The notes under the pieces were generated by a model, which had not been told where the DNA came from, searched no databases, and saw only the letters and a program-made list of their open reading frames with translations. From Roseomonas aeriglobus (GTDB taxonomy: Bacteria > Pseudomonadota > Alphaproteobacteria > Sphingomonadales > Sphingomonadaceae): a DNA stretch of 64,000 nt. The DNA is taken from assembly GCA_016937575.1 (NCBI GenBank), contig JAFHKN010000002.1, positions 868,001 through 932,000 on the forward strand, written 5' to 3'. The position numbers and the translations under genes are program-made. The number at the start of each line of letters is the position of its first letter. Positions within the stretch are counted from its first letter, which is position 1. Shown one piece after another: positions 37,571 to 47,149 of this stretch.

Positions 37571-38875
37571 ATGCGGTATCTGGCGGCCATTGCGGCAATC
37601 ACCCTGGCCATTCCGGCGGCGGCGCAGCCGGCGAAGGAATGGGTCGATCCGCTGACCGGCCACCGCGTCGTTCAGGTCAGCCGCGAGCCCGGATCGGTCA
37701 ACCTCTACTTCCACCAGAACAGCTATCTGCCGCAGGGCGACAAGATGGTGTTCCTGGGGCCGAAGGGCATCATGATCGCCGATCTGAAGACGTGGACCGT
37801 CAAGCCCCTGGTCACGCAGAAGGGCGCGGTCCTGCTCTTCACCGGCCGCAAGAGCCGGAACGTCTATTTCGCCAGTCGTGAGCGTGACGACAGCGGCCGT
37901 CCGTTCGACGTGATGGCGGCCGATGCCGACACCGGCAAGATCCGCAAGATCGCGACCGTGCCCGGCGGCTGGATTGGCTCGATCAACGCCGACGAGACGC
38001 TGCTGCTCGGCCAGGTCGCGACCGCCGTGGTGCCGCTGAAGCCCGACGGGACGCTCGCGCGCGGCAACGGCGAACAGAATACGCCGGGCATGAACGACTA
38101 TCGCGCCAACTGGCCCGACGGCCGACCGATGACCTATGCCGACGCCAAGGAGGTTCACATGAACCGTCGGCTGGATGCGGGCGTGCCGATGGAAATCTTC
38201 ACCATCGACACCCGCACCGGCGCTCGGAAAGTCGTGACGGCATCGACGGACTGGCTGAACCACATCCAGTTCTCGCCGACCGATCCGATGCAGATCATGT
38301 ACTGCCACGAAGGTCCCTGGCACCGCGTCGACCGCATCTGGACGATCCGCGCCGACGGCACCGGAAAGACGCTGGTCCACACGCGCACGATGAACATGGA
38401 GATCGCCGGCCACGAATTCTGGTCGAGCGACGGCAAGACGATCTGGTACGACCTTCAGACTCCGCGCGGCCAGGTGTTCTGGGTGGCGGGTTATGAACTC
38501 GCGACGGGCAAGCGCACCTGGTACAACCTCGATCGCAACCAATGGTCGGTGCACTTCAACCAGACGCCGGACGGCACGCGCTTCTCAGGCGACGGCGGCG
38601 ACAGCGAAATGGTCGCCAAGGCGCCGGACGGGAAATACCTCTACCTGTTCACGCCCAAGGCGATCCCCGACGTCGCGGGCATCCATGCCGACAATGCCGA
38701 CAAGCTGATCGTGCCGGGCACGTTCGAGAGCGAGAAGCTCGTCGACATGCGCAAGCAGGATTACCGGATGGAGCCGAACATGACCTTCACGCCGGACGGC
38801 AAATGGGCGGTGTTCCGGGGCAATTTCGACGGCGCCGCACAGGTCTATGCGGTGGAGTTGGCGAAGGCGAAGTAA
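37571..38875 (+). CDS. Oligogalacturonide lyase (PL22), exported form
   Basis: This is a 434-residue lyase of family PL22, which cleaves short galacturonides into 5-keto-4-deoxyuronate units. The seven-bladed propeller carries the metal-binding His residues in NHIQFSPTDPMQIMYCHEGPWHRVDRIW and GHEFWSSDGKTIWYDLQTPRG. Known Ogl proteins are about 390 residues and cytoplasmic. This one has a Sec signal peptide (MRYLAAIAAITLAIPAAAQ), so it likely acts in the periplasm. GCAGGAGAG lies five bases before the ATG; an upstream in-frame ATG at 37517 lacks such a site. Confidence 0.9.
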   Translation: MRYLAAIAAITLAIPAAAQPAKEWVDPLTGHRVVQVSREPGSVNLYFHQNSYLPQGDKMVFLGPKGIMIADLKTWTVKPLVTQKGAVLLFTGRKSRNVYFASRERDDSGRPFDVMAADADTGKIRKIATVPGGWIGSINADETLLLGQVATAVVPLKPDGTLARGNGEQNTPGMNDYRANWPDGRPMTYADAKEVHMNRRLDAGVPMEIFTIDTRTGARKVVTASTDWLNHIQFSPTDPMQIMYCHEGPWHRVDRIWTIRADGTGKTLVHTRTMNMEIAGHEFWSSDGKTIWYDLQTPRGQVFWVAGYELATGKRTWYNLDRNQWSVHFNQTPDGTRFSGDGGDSEMVAKAPDGKYLYLFTPKAIPDVAGIHADNADKLIVPGTFESEKLVDMRKQDYRMEPNMTFTPDGKWAVFRGNFDGAAQVYAVELAKAK

Positions 38876-38880
38876 GGCTA

Positions 38881-38977
38881 TCGCCCTCACCCTTCCGGCG
38901 CTTTGCGCCTCCCTCCCTCTCCGGGCGGGAAAGGGAAGGGCCCGCCCGGCGCAGCCGGGTGGGAAGGGTGAGGGTGA
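38881..38977. repeat. Intergenic inverted repeat
   Basis: CGCCCTCACCCTTCC (about 38882-38896) pairs with GGAAGGGTGAGGGTG (38962-38976), enclosing CCGGGCGGG.../CCCGCCCGG. It shares GGAAGGGTGAGGG and CTCCCTCCCTCTC with the repeat at 63801-63929. It lies between converging genes. Confidence 0.7.
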
Positions 38978-38983
38978 TGACTC

Positions 38984-40096
38984 TCAGATATACGTCCGCA
39001 GGAACTCGCCCAGCGCACAGATCGCCAGGCTCTGGCCGTAGGGCATCGAGGTCAGGCGGATGTCCTTGTAGAACTGCAGCGTATCGCCCATCGCGGTGCC
39101 GAAGCTGACCTGCTGCAATTCGCCGGTCGCGTCGATGTTGTCGAGCACGCCCTTTACAGCCTTGATGCCTACGCCCTCGTACTTGCGCGGCAGATAGCCC
39201 TTCCGAACACCCTTCAGGATGCCATAGGCGAAGCCCGCGGTGGCCGAGGCCTCGAGATAGCTCGACGGGTCCATCACCAGCGTGTGCCACAGGCCGCTGT
39301 CGTCCTGCGTTTCGGCCAGCGTCTTCACCTGCGCCTCGAGCGTGTCGATCAGGAAGGTGCGGAACGCATCGCCCTGCGGCAGGTCCAGGATCTCGATGAT
39401 TTCGGGGATCGCGATCGTCACCCAGCAGTTGCCGCGCGCCCACAGCGCCTCGGCGAAATTGTGCCGACCGTTGAAGTCCCACCCGTGGAACCAGAGACCG
39501 GTCTTGCGGTCGAACAGATATTTGATGTGGACGAGGAACTGGCGCTTCGCCTCCTCGACATAATGCGGGCGGTTCAGCAGCAGGCCGATCTTGGCCAGCG
39601 GCAGCACGCTCATCATCAGCGTGTCGTCCCACATCTCGCCCGGATTCTCGTCGTTGTAGACGATGTGCTGGAACCCGCCTTCTTCGGTCTTGGGCAGGCC
39701 GTCCGGCGCCATCAGCCATTCGCACCAGGTGTCGAGATAGGGGATGTAGCTCGGGTCGGGCTCGTACTCGTACAGGTAGGCGAGCGTGATGAACGGCGCG
39801 ACCGTGTTGATGTTCTTGGTCGGCGTACCCTCGGCAAAGCGATCGGCGAACCACTGCTTGATGATGTCGAGCGCCTTCTTGTCACCGGTCTGCTCGAAAT
39901 AGCGCCACATGCCGAACAGGCCGACGCCGTGGGTCCATTCCCAGCCGGCCCAGCCCTTGGTGTCGATGATGCGCCCGTCCTCCAGGTGGAGCAGGAACTC
40001 GCCGGTCTCGTCCTTGATGTTGACGAGATTGTCCATGAGGAGGTCGATCTTGTCCGCGACCAGTTGCCGCGGAACGTCGTGGGTAAGGGCTGCCAT
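38984..40096 (-). CDS. GH105 unsaturated rhamnogalacturonyl hydrolase
   Basis: This is a 370-residue cytoplasmic (alpha/alpha)6-barrel enzyme of the GH88/GH105 group, YteR-like. It removes the unsaturated galacturonyl unit from oligosaccharides made by rhamnogalacturonan lyases. GWAGWEWTHGVGLFGMWRY and the catalytic region GEMWDDTLMMSVLPLAK (Asp about 158) are clear, with WARGNCWVTIAIPE further on. There is no signal peptide, as usual. It is last in the operon rhaM - GH35 - GH105, and its ATG overlaps the GH35 stop by one base (TGATG). Confidence 0.92.
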   Translation of the reverse strand: MAALTHDVPRQLVADKIDLLMDNLVNIKDETGEFLLHLEDGRIIDTKGWAGWEWTHGVGLFGMWRYFEQTGDKKALDIIKQWFADRFAEGTPTKNINTVAPFITLAYLYEYEPDPSYIPYLDTWCEWLMAPDGLPKTEEGGFQHIVYNDENPGEMWDDTLMMSVLPLAKIGLLLNRPHYVEEAKRQFLVHIKYLFDRKTGLWFHGWDFNGRHNFAEALWARGNCWVTIAIPEIIEILDLPQGDAFRTFLIDTLEAQVKTLAETQDDSGLWHTLVMDPSSYLEASATAGFAYGILKGVRKGYLPRKYEGVGIKAVKGVLDNIDATGELQQVSFGTAMGDTLQFYKDIRLTSMPYGQSLAICALGEFLRTYI

Positions 40097-43077
40097 CAGT
40101 CTGCCTTGAGTTCACTGGGTTTGGTGGGAGCGACAACGGGCGCGACGGGAATGCCGCCGCGGACGTTGCGCAGGGTGACGAGCTTCACCTCTTCCAGCGC
40201 GTTTTCAGGTGCGCCGTCGGACGTGACCGCAAGCGCGACGGTGTTGCGCCCGCGGTGATTGAGGATGCCCTCGGGCACCGGGAAGATCCGCTGCGGGCCG
40301 ATATGGGCGACGAACTGGCCCATGTTCCAGCCGTTGACGAACATCAACACCCGGTAGCGGCCGGTGGAGCGGGGCGTGGACGTGTCGCCGAACGCGAGGC
40401 CGATCGTCGCGTCCTGCCCCTTGGGCACGGCCAGATCGAAGCTGGTACGGTACCAGGTCGTGCCCGCTGCTGCGGTGGGCGTCGTGCCCCACGCACGATC
40501 GTCGAAGCCCGGCAGGTGCCAGCCGCGGCGCTCGCCGTCGAGGCCGCCCGAATTGGCGACGCCGCGGACCGGATCGGCGATGTCCTCGCCCCCCGCACGG
40601 CCCTGGATCTTCCACGCGATCGGCACCGAGAAGCTGGGGCCGACGCGCGGTTCGAGCGACGCCGAGACGATGCCGCGCGCTTCCTTGTGGAAGTCGTCGG
40701 CGTCGAGGTCCCAGTTATGGCCGTTATTGCGCAGCATGACGCTCAGCACATGCTCGCCCGGCGCCCGCGCCGCGTCCGGCAGCGCGAAGGTCGCGGTGCC
40801 GGTGGTGATCGGGCGGGGCAGGCCGGAGGGTAGTTCATGCTCGCCGACCAGCTTTCCATCGAGGAAGAGCTGGATCATCCCCGACCCGCCGGCGCCGTAG
40901 TAGATCTGGATTCGCTCGGCCGCGGGCGTGCCCTGGAAACGACCGCGATACCAGACGTCGCCTTCGTGGAAGCCATAGGCGTCCATCAGCATGTTCGGCT
41001 GGCCGTCGGGCCGCGCGGTGATGCTGGCATAGGCGCGGTTGTCGATCGCCTGCCACGTGGCATCGTCGTAGCCGGGTGCCGTCTCGGGCGAGCCCGGCGC
41101 CGCGCGCCACGCCAGCGCCGGCAGCGCGAAGCTGGCGGGCGCGGGGAGGGGGCGGGTCGCGACGATCGTGCCGCCGGATGCGCGCGTCGGCACGACGACG
41201 CCGTTCCACGTCACCCGACGCACCGTGCCCGGCGCCCAGATCTCGAGCGGCTCGGCGTCGCGCGTGTCGCCGGTCAGCGCCAGCGTCCCACCCTTCAGCG
41301 TGCCCGATCGCACCAGTGCCGGCCCGCGAACCAGCGTGTCGCCTTCCTGCCAGAATTTCACGCCCTCGGCCTCGTCGCCGATCAGCAGTGTCAGGTCGGG
41401 GCGACCGCCACCGGAGACGCGCACGCGGGCGAGCGTGCCATGGGTGTAGCTGAGCTTCAGGTCGCCGTTCGACGTGAAGGTCGACGTGACCTGCCCGTCG
41501 AGGATCGTCACCCGCGGCTCGTTCTTGTAGCGCAGAACCGTCTCGCCGGCCTCGCCCGTGCGGCCATAGAGCAGCATCAGGTCGCCACCGGCATATTTGG
41601 TCAGCGCCTGCAATTCGGACGTCGAATAGACCAGCCGTTGCCCGCCGAGATTCACCCCCGCGACCAGCCACTTCGCATCGAAGCCGTTGAGCTGCATCGG
41701 CAGCGTGTAGCGCCCGTCCGGCAGGTCGGCGGTGACCGTGAAGCGGTCGTTGGTCTGCCCGTTCGACGGTTTGTGCGTCACCATCAGGAACCGCGCATCC
41801 GTCTCGGGCGACTTGTTGTGATAGACCTGGATGTTCGGTGACGAAATCGTCGGCGCGCCTGCCGGCACCATTCCGGCGAGGTCGGGCACGGCGCGGATCA
41901 GGCCGCCGAGCTGCTTCAGCTCCTCCGCCTTCTCCCGAACTTCGCGCGTTTCGGAAATCGCCGAGCCGTAATCATAGCTGGTAAAGACGACCGGCGCCGG
42001 CAGCCAGCCCCAGCTGGTGCCGCCGAAGCCCATGTAGAAGCTCTGAATGCCGATGCCGTTCGCCAGGTTCGTGCCGTAGAAGACGCGCTGGAACCGCTTG
42101 CCGCGCTGGCGGGCGTTGCATTCGTAGCCGCCGTTCGACCCCCAATAGTCGAACCAGCCGCCACCGAATTCGGCCAGGAAGCCTGGCGTATTCGGGCTGG
42201 CCGACGCGCCGCCCTTCGCGCCGCCGGGGCCGTAATAGCCCCAGTCGGGTGCGGCCGACCCACGCGTCACCTTGCCGCCGACGGTGCAGGTGCCGCCGGG
42301 ATAACCGTCGAAGGCGTACATGTCATTCGGGCCGTGGACGACCTTCTCGACCTTGCTGTCCTCAGGCACCCAATATCCGTTGCGACCCTGGTCGTTGTGG
42401 AAGATCGGCACGTTGATGCCGTCGGCGCGCGCCTTGGCATAGAGGTGATCCATGTAGCGGCGCTGCGACGGGGTGGTCAGCGCCAGCTCGTTTTCGATCT
42501 GGTGCAGGATGACGTTCCCGCGGTTACCCTTGCCGTCCCCGTTGATCTGATGCTTGGCGATGATGGCGTGAACCTGCGTCAGCCATTCGTCGGCCGCCGC
42601 CATGTAGTCGGGGTCGTCGGTCCGCGCGCGGCTGCGCTGGTTGACCAGCCAGCCGGGGAAGCCGCCGCGGGTGAGCTCCGCATTCACATAGGGGCCGGCG
42701 CGGGTCATGACGTAGAGGCCTTCCTCTTCCGCCATCGTCAGCAGCCGGTCGATGTCGCGAATGCCGCTGAAGTCGTAGACCCCGCGCTTCGGGCTGTGAA
42801 AGCCCCAGTCGAAATAGAAGGCGACGGTGTTGAAGCCCGACGCCTTCATCTTCTGCAACACGTCGCGCCACAGGTCGGGGCTGGGCAGGCGGAACGCGTG
42901 CATTTCGCTCGACCAGATGACCTTGCGCTGCCCGTCGATCATCAACGATCGCGCATCGTACGACACGCGGCCGAAGGTCTTCACGGGTGCGGCAAAGTTG
43001 GCGGTGGGCCTCGCGTCCTGGGCGTGGGCGGGCAGCGCGATCAGGCTCGCGGCGGCGAGGAGGGCGGCGCGCATCAT
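40096..43077 (-). CDS. GH35 beta-galactosidase, exported
   Basis: This is a large GH35 enzyme (993 residues) with a Sec signal peptide (MMRAALLAAASLIALPAHAQ). The TIM barrel begins at KVIWSSEMHAFRLP; FDWGFHSPKRGVYDFSG follows. The acid/base Glu is in LHQIENELAL and the nucleophile in FLAEFGGGWFDYWG. The C-terminal half has galactose-binding jelly rolls (WYRGRFQGTP, WYRTSFDLAVPKG, FVNGWNMGQF). It would release galactose from pectic side chains. The first Met overlaps the rhamnose mutarotase stop by four bases; 29 upstream open codons belong to the rhaM overlap and are not used. Confidence 0.9.
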   Translation of the reverse strand: MMRAALLAAASLIALPAHAQDARPTANFAAPVKTFGRVSYDARSLMIDGQRKVIWSSEMHAFRLPSPDLWRDVLQKMKASGFNTVAFYFDWGFHSPKRGVYDFSGIRDIDRLLTMAEEEGLYVMTRAGPYVNAELTRGGFPGWLVNQRSRARTDDPDYMAAADEWLTQVHAIIAKHQINGDGKGNRGNVILHQIENELALTTPSQRRYMDHLYAKARADGINVPIFHNDQGRNGYWVPEDSKVEKVVHGPNDMYAFDGYPGGTCTVGGKVTRGSAAPDWGYYGPGGAKGGASASPNTPGFLAEFGGGWFDYWGSNGGYECNARQRGKRFQRVFYGTNLANGIGIQSFYMGFGGTSWGWLPAPVVFTSYDYGSAISETREVREKAEELKQLGGLIRAVPDLAGMVPAGAPTISSPNIQVYHNKSPETDARFLMVTHKPSNGQTNDRFTVTADLPDGRYTLPMQLNGFDAKWLVAGVNLGGQRLVYSTSELQALTKYAGGDLMLLYGRTGEAGETVLRYKNEPRVTILDGQVTSTFTSNGDLKLSYTHGTLARVRVSGGGRPDLTLLIGDEAEGVKFWQEGDTLVRGPALVRSGTLKGGTLALTGDTRDAEPLEIWAPGTVRRVTWNGVVVPTRASGGTIVATRPLPAPASFALPALAWRAAPGSPETAPGYDDATWQAIDNRAYASITARPDGQPNMLMDAYGFHEGDVWYRGRFQGTPAAERIQIYYGAGGSGMIQLFLDGKLVGEHELPSGLPRPITTGTATFALPDAARAPGEHVLSVMLRNNGHNWDLDADDFHKEARGIVSASLEPRVGPSFSVPIAWKIQGRAGGEDIADPVRGVANSGGLDGERRGWHLPGFDDRAWGTTPTAAAGTTWYRTSFDLAVPKGQDATIGLAFGDTSTPRSTGRYRVLMFVNGWNMGQFVAHIGPQRIFPVPEGILNHRGRNTVALAVTSDGAPENALEEVKLVTLRNVRGGIPVAPVVAPTKPSELKAD

Positions 43078-43391
43078 GCGAGGTAGAACAATGGCGTGAG
43101 CGGCCATTCCTTTGGCTTGTTGCCGGGTTCGACCTCCATCAGCGGAGCCATATAGTCCCACCATTTCCGCATCACTGGATGGTCCGGCAGCGCGTCGCGG
43201 GTGTTGTCCGCCGTCAGCTTCAGCACCGCGAACAGCGCGCCCGTTTCCTCGTCCAGGAAGATCGAATAGTCGCGGATACCACTGTCGTGGAGCAGCTCTG
43301 CCAGCTCCGGCCAGATTGCATCATGGCGGGCCCTATATTCGGCAACCACTCCCGGTTTCAGCTGCATCCGGAATGCATGGGTTGTGGTCAC
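43074..43391 (-). CDS. rhaM: L-rhamnose mutarotase
   Basis: This is a 105-residue small dimeric enzyme that interconverts the anomers of L-rhamnose. The markers are HAFRMQLKPGVVAEYRARHDAIWPEL with the catalytic His and Tyr, the middle IRDYSIFLDEETGALFAVLKL, and the closing MRKWWDYMAPLMEVEPGNKP. The start is GTG with GGAGGGGCC directly before it. It opens the operon with GH35 and GH105, linking free rhamnose to the polysaccharide enzymes. Confidence 0.93.
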   Translation of the reverse strand: MTTTHAFRMQLKPGVVAEYRARHDAIWPELAELLHDSGIRDYSIFLDEETGALFAVLKLTADNTRDALPDHPVMRKWWDYMAPLMEVEPGNKPKEWPLTPLFYLA

Positions 43392-43474
43392 GGCCCCTCC
43401 TGCTCATCATGTGGGATGATTATGCAGGATATGGTAGCGTTTGTTGCGTTTAGGGTCAAACCCCAACCGTCGAC

Positions 43475-43560
43475 ATTCCCGCGAAGGCGGGAATAAAATG
43501 GCTCTGCGTCGGATGGCTTATCACGAAGGCCAGCCAGAATGGATCCCCGCCGTCGCGGCA
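43475..43560. repeat. Intergenic repeats in the rhaM - GH28 spacer
   Basis: ATTCCCGCGAAGGCGGGAAT (43475-43494) is a perfect hairpin of the common sphingomonad type. A partner segment GATCCCCGCCGTCGCGGCAATGACGG follows near 43543. The 179-base spacer upstream of rhaM otherwise shows no gene. The part nearest rhaM (43392-43450) is AT-richer and probably holds its promoter. Confidence 0.65.
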
Positions 43561-43570
43561 ATGACGGACG

Positions 43571-45007
43571 TTAGGTCAGGTCCGATCCGCTAGCCTCCGC
43601 ATCGTCCAACCTAACCCGCGGCCGTCCGTCCTCGCCATCGCGCGACAGTCGTAGCCCGCGCACGGTCAACCCCCGCACCTGCCGCGCCCACAGCCCCCAG
43701 GCCGGGGTCGGGCCGAACATGCTCGGTTCGGGATAGGCATCGGCCAGTTCGGGCGGGTCGGCGGGCAGGGTCTCGATCGCGCCGGAATAGTGGAGGGCCA
43801 CGTCCGACAGCCGCACGTCTTCGATCGCATGGCCCTTAATCCCCGCGATCGTCGCGGCGAAGCGCGGATCGATGCCGGTCGCGTTCAGCCCGTCGATTGC
43901 CACCCCCCGGATCGCACCGGGCGTCGTGCCCTCCGGCCCGCGTAGCCGCGCGCCGAGGCGGAGGAACAGCGGCGCGGTCGTCACCTCCGCCATCGTCACG
44001 CCTTCGACGCGGATGTCCTCGACAGTCCCGCCATCGACGCTTTCGATCGCCAGGCCACGGCTGCGTTCGAAGCGGCAGTCACTCACCCGGATGCGGCGGA
44101 AGTCGCCGTTGCTTTCGGTGCCCAGCTTGATCCGGCCGGTCACCCGATCGCGGTCGGGCGCGATCGCTTGCGTCCGGCCGAGCGTGCCGTCGAGCAGCGT
44201 GCCGACGTCATAGCCGGTGACGGTGCAGTCGCGGATCGTGACATCCTCGCACGCCGATCGCCGCCCAAGGCCCAGGCTGGTCTTCAGTACGATCGCATCG
44301 TCGTTGGGCGAGTTCACCCGGCACTCCTCGACCGTCGCGCGGCGCACGCAATCGAGGTCGATCCCGTCGCGGATCGTATCGATCGTCAGCCGCGACAGGG
44401 CCAGGTCCTCGACTTCACCCGCGAGCAGGGCAATGTGACCGCCGCGGTCGATCGTCAGATCCCGGATCGAAACGCGCTTGCAGTGAGCGAGTGCAATCGC
44501 CTTGTTGCCGAGTCCCCGCATCGCCTCGGGCGTGCGTTCGAGTTGGGCGACCTCGTGCGCTGTCATGCCAGCCATCGACAACGGGCGCTCGCCCGACTGC
44601 GGCGTCCACGGCGTGCCGGGGCCGTCGCGGGTCAGCGCATGGCCGTCGATCCGCCCGCCGCCCAGGATCGCAACATCCTCCGCGTCCTCGGCCCAGATCA
44701 GGCTGTTGTGCCAGTGGCTGTGACCGAAATCCTGATAGAGTTGAGGTCCGCGATCCTCGGCAAGGTCGTAGCTGCCGAGCGCGCCCGGCGTGGCGGCGAT
44801 CAACGTCGCGCCATGCTCGATCGCCAGCGTTACGCGGCTCAGCAGGCGTATCGAGAAGCTGAGGTAGCGGCCGGGGGGCAGGGTGACGATCCCACCGCCC
44901 GCCGCATGGGCGGCGGCGATCGCGGACTGGATGGCGGGACCGTCCAAGGCGACGCCGGTTCCGGTGGCGCCATGGTCGCGGACGTCGAAACTAAGCCCCG
45001 TCTTCAC
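43571..45007 (-). CDS. GH28-family galacturonidase, no signal peptide
   Basis: This is a 478-residue right-handed beta-helix protein of GH28 (polygalacturonase/rhamnogalacturonan hydrolase) type. FDVRDHGATGTGVALDGPAIQSAI is the usual N-terminal pattern, and the catalytic Asp pair lies in VNSPNDDAIVLKTS (about residue 236). The expected His is less clear. GTG at 45007 is chosen because AGGA lies seven bases upstream; a TTG two codons earlier is too close. It begins directly at the fold with no export signal, unlike most neighbours, so a cytoplasmic exo-acting role on short oligosaccharides is likely. Confidence 0.83.
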   Translation of the reverse strand: MKTGLSFDVRDHGATGTGVALDGPAIQSAIAAAHAAGGGIVTLPPGRYLSFSIRLLSRVTLAIEHGATLIAATPGALGSYDLAEDRGPQLYQDFGHSHWHNSLIWAEDAEDVAILGGGRIDGHALTRDGPGTPWTPQSGERPLSMAGMTAHEVAQLERTPEAMRGLGNKAIALAHCKRVSIRDLTIDRGGHIALLAGEVEDLALSRLTIDTIRDGIDLDCVRRATVEECRVNSPNDDAIVLKTSLGLGRRSACEDVTIRDCTVTGYDVGTLLDGTLGRTQAIAPDRDRVTGRIKLGTESNGDFRRIRVSDCRFERSRGLAIESVDGGTVEDIRVEGVTMAEVTTAPLFLRLGARLRGPEGTTPGAIRGVAIDGLNATGIDPRFAATIAGIKGHAIEDVRLSDVALHYSGAIETLPADPPELADAYPEPSMFGPTPAWGLWARQVRGLTVRGLRLSRDGEDGRPRVRLDDAEASGSDLT

Positions 45008-45022
45008 GGTCAAATCCTGTTC

Positions 45023-45110
45023 GTGCTGAGCCTGTCGAAAAACCGCTCGTTGAGCCGCGCGCGTCGCGCGAGATTATCGCAGGACGGTGCTTCGACAAGC
45101 TCGGCACCGA
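45023..45110. repeat. Inverted repeat between GH28 and PL11 genes
   Basis: GTGCTGAGCCTGTCGAA (45023-45039) and TTCGACAAGCTCGGCAC (45094-45110) form opposing arms with two wobble-type mismatches. The core matches the hairpin at 18007-18043. Confidence 0.7.
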
Positions 45111-45123
45111 CGGGGTGGGGGCG

Positions 45124-47007
45124 TTACTTCGCCCCCAGGAAGAAGCTGGTATGCGGCGGCTGGTTATACGCCGTGTTCTGCCACGCGATGCCCGCGCGAT
45201 AGATCGGATCATGCATCAGCGTCACGATCCGCTCCCGGGTCGGGTAGGGCGTCGTATAGATCCGCATCTCGCGGCTGTCGGCGGTCGGTACGATCAGTTC
45301 CTCGCGCCAGTCGCCCAGGATGTCGCCGCTCAGCGACGGATTCTGCTTGGTGCCGTTGTTCGACACCGTGCCTTCGGGATCGAGCAGCACGACTTCCTTG
45401 CCCGCGGTCCAGTCCCACTTGCTGATCTTCTTGCCGTCGAGCAGTTCGCGCAGCCGGTCGCCGTCCCACCAGATCGCGAAATTTGCCGCGCGCGGCCGCC
45501 CGCCGGGGATGACCTTCCCCTTCACGTCGTACAGGTCGGGCATGTTCGACGACCAGGCTTCCTCGCCCGGATGACGCGGGTCGATATCGGCGGTCACGCC
45601 GCGGCCGGTGTCGGTCGTCGCCGGGGTCGACCAAAGGACCGCGCCGGTGCGCGCATCGAGCATCACCGCGCCGCGGTTGCCGCTCATCTTCATGTTTTCG
45701 TGGACGCCGAATTTCTCGAGACCCGGCCGGGTCGGGTCGAGGTCGCCGACATGCATCGCATCGCCGTGGCCGAGGCCGGCAGTCCATAGTCCCTTGCCAT
45801 TGTCGTCGAGCGCCATCGATCCGTAGATGATTTCGTCGCGCCCATCGCCGTCGACGTCGGCGACCGACAGCTGGTGGTTGCCCTGGCCGGCGTAGGTCTC
45901 GTTGCCGGGGGTCAGGCTGTCGAAGGTCCAGCGCTGGGTCAGCTTGCCGTTCCGCCAGTCCCACGCGCCCAGTGTCGTGCGATCGTAATAGCCGCGCGCG
46001 AAGACCATGCTCGGCAGCTTGCCGTCGAGCCAGGCGACGCCGGCCAGATAGCGTTCCGAGCGGTTTCCATAGGCGTCGCGCCAGATTGCGGTCTGCTGTT
46101 CGGGGGTCGGATTGTCGCCGCTGGGGTCGCGCTGCGGCCAATAGCGCGTGGTGGCGAGCGCACGGCCGGTGCGCCCGTCGAACACGGTCAGGAATTCAGG
46201 TCCCGACAGGATGCGCCCTTTGGTCCGTGCAACGCGCTGGCCGGCAGCGTTGATGTCCGATCCGGTGCGATCGCTCGAGGGTTGCTCGCCACCCGGGATG
46301 CGATAGTCGGCCCTGGCATCGCCGATCACTTTGCCCGCGCCGTCGACCGTGCCGTCGGCGGTCTTCATCGCGATTTCGGCCCGACCGTCGCCGTCGAAAT
46401 CGGCGACCATGAACTGGGTATAATGCGCGCCCGAGCGGATGTTGCGGCCAAGGTCGATCCGCCACAACCGCTTGCCGTCGAGCGTATAGGCATCGATCAG
46501 CGTCTCGCCGGTATAGCCGGACTGCGAATTGTCCTTCGCCACCGTCGGATACCATTTGACGATCAACTCATAGCGGCCGTCGCCGTCGAGGTCGCCGACC
46601 GACGCGTCGTTGGCCGTGTAGGAGTAGGTCTGGCCGTCCGGCGTCGTGCGGTCGGCGGGCTTGTCGAGCGGGATCGCGAGATAACCGCCTGCCCAGACGC
46701 CGGCGGTCACGCTTGCACCGCCGGGCGCCTCGAGCGTGTAGCGCGACGTCGCGCTTCCACCGGTGTCATGAACGCTGGTCGCGTCGGTGCCGCCCACCCG
46801 GGCGACGATCTTGCCGTCGCGTCGCAAGGTGAAGCGTGCGCCCTTCGCATCGGTCGCGAGCAGCCGCCAGGAGATGTGATTGCCGCCCCCCTGCGCTGCC
46901 GGCACGGCGACGAGGCCGCGGTCGAGCTTTTCGATCATGCGCTGTGCCGGTGCGGCGGCTTGCGGTGCGGCCATGGCGGCCAGACCCAGCATGACGGGTG
47001 TCAACAT
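45124..47007 (-). CDS. Rhamnogalacturonan lyase, PL11, exported
   Basis: This is a 627-residue polysaccharide lyase of family PL11 (YesW/YesX type) that cuts the rhamnogalacturonan-I backbone by beta-elimination. It has a short hydrophobic leader (MLTPVMLGLAAMAAPQAAA). The start of the mature protein, MIEKLDRGLVAVPAAQGG and ISWRLLATD, is diagnostic. An eight-bladed propeller follows with repeated calcium-binding DxDGDGxxE motifs (VGDLDGDGRYELI, VADFDGDGRAEI, VADVDGDGRDEII). The GAGAGGTGGGG site lies before the ATG. It supplies substrate for GH105. Confidence 0.93.
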   Translation of the reverse strand: MLTPVMLGLAAMAAPQAAAPAQRMIEKLDRGLVAVPAAQGGGNHISWRLLATDAKGARFTLRRDGKIVARVGGTDATSVHDTGGSATSRYTLEAPGGASVTAGVWAGGYLAIPLDKPADRTTPDGQTYSYTANDASVGDLDGDGRYELIVKWYPTVAKDNSQSGYTGETLIDAYTLDGKRLWRIDLGRNIRSGAHYTQFMVADFDGDGRAEIAMKTADGTVDGAGKVIGDARADYRIPGGEQPSSDRTGSDINAAGQRVARTKGRILSGPEFLTVFDGRTGRALATTRYWPQRDPSGDNPTPEQQTAIWRDAYGNRSERYLAGVAWLDGKLPSMVFARGYYDRTTLGAWDWRNGKLTQRWTFDSLTPGNETYAGQGNHQLSVADVDGDGRDEIIYGSMALDDNGKGLWTAGLGHGDAMHVGDLDPTRPGLEKFGVHENMKMSGNRGAVMLDARTGAVLWSTPATTDTGRGVTADIDPRHPGEEAWSSNMPDLYDVKGKVIPGGRPRAANFAIWWDGDRLRELLDGKKISKWDWTAGKEVVLLDPEGTVSNNGTKQNPSLSGDILGDWREELIVPTADSREMRIYTTPYPTRERIVTLMHDPIYRAGIAWQNTAYNQPPHTSFFLGAK

Positions 47008-47149
47008 ATCCCCACCTCTCCTGTGGCCGTTGCGGCCTTTGTCTCAATTACTGGTCTATCGTGCCGGATAGCGGGACGCAAATGAATCGCGTGTAATTGG
47101 TGTTAGGAGAGGATGGGTCTCCCGCGTCCGGGCGGGGTCTGCAAAGCGG

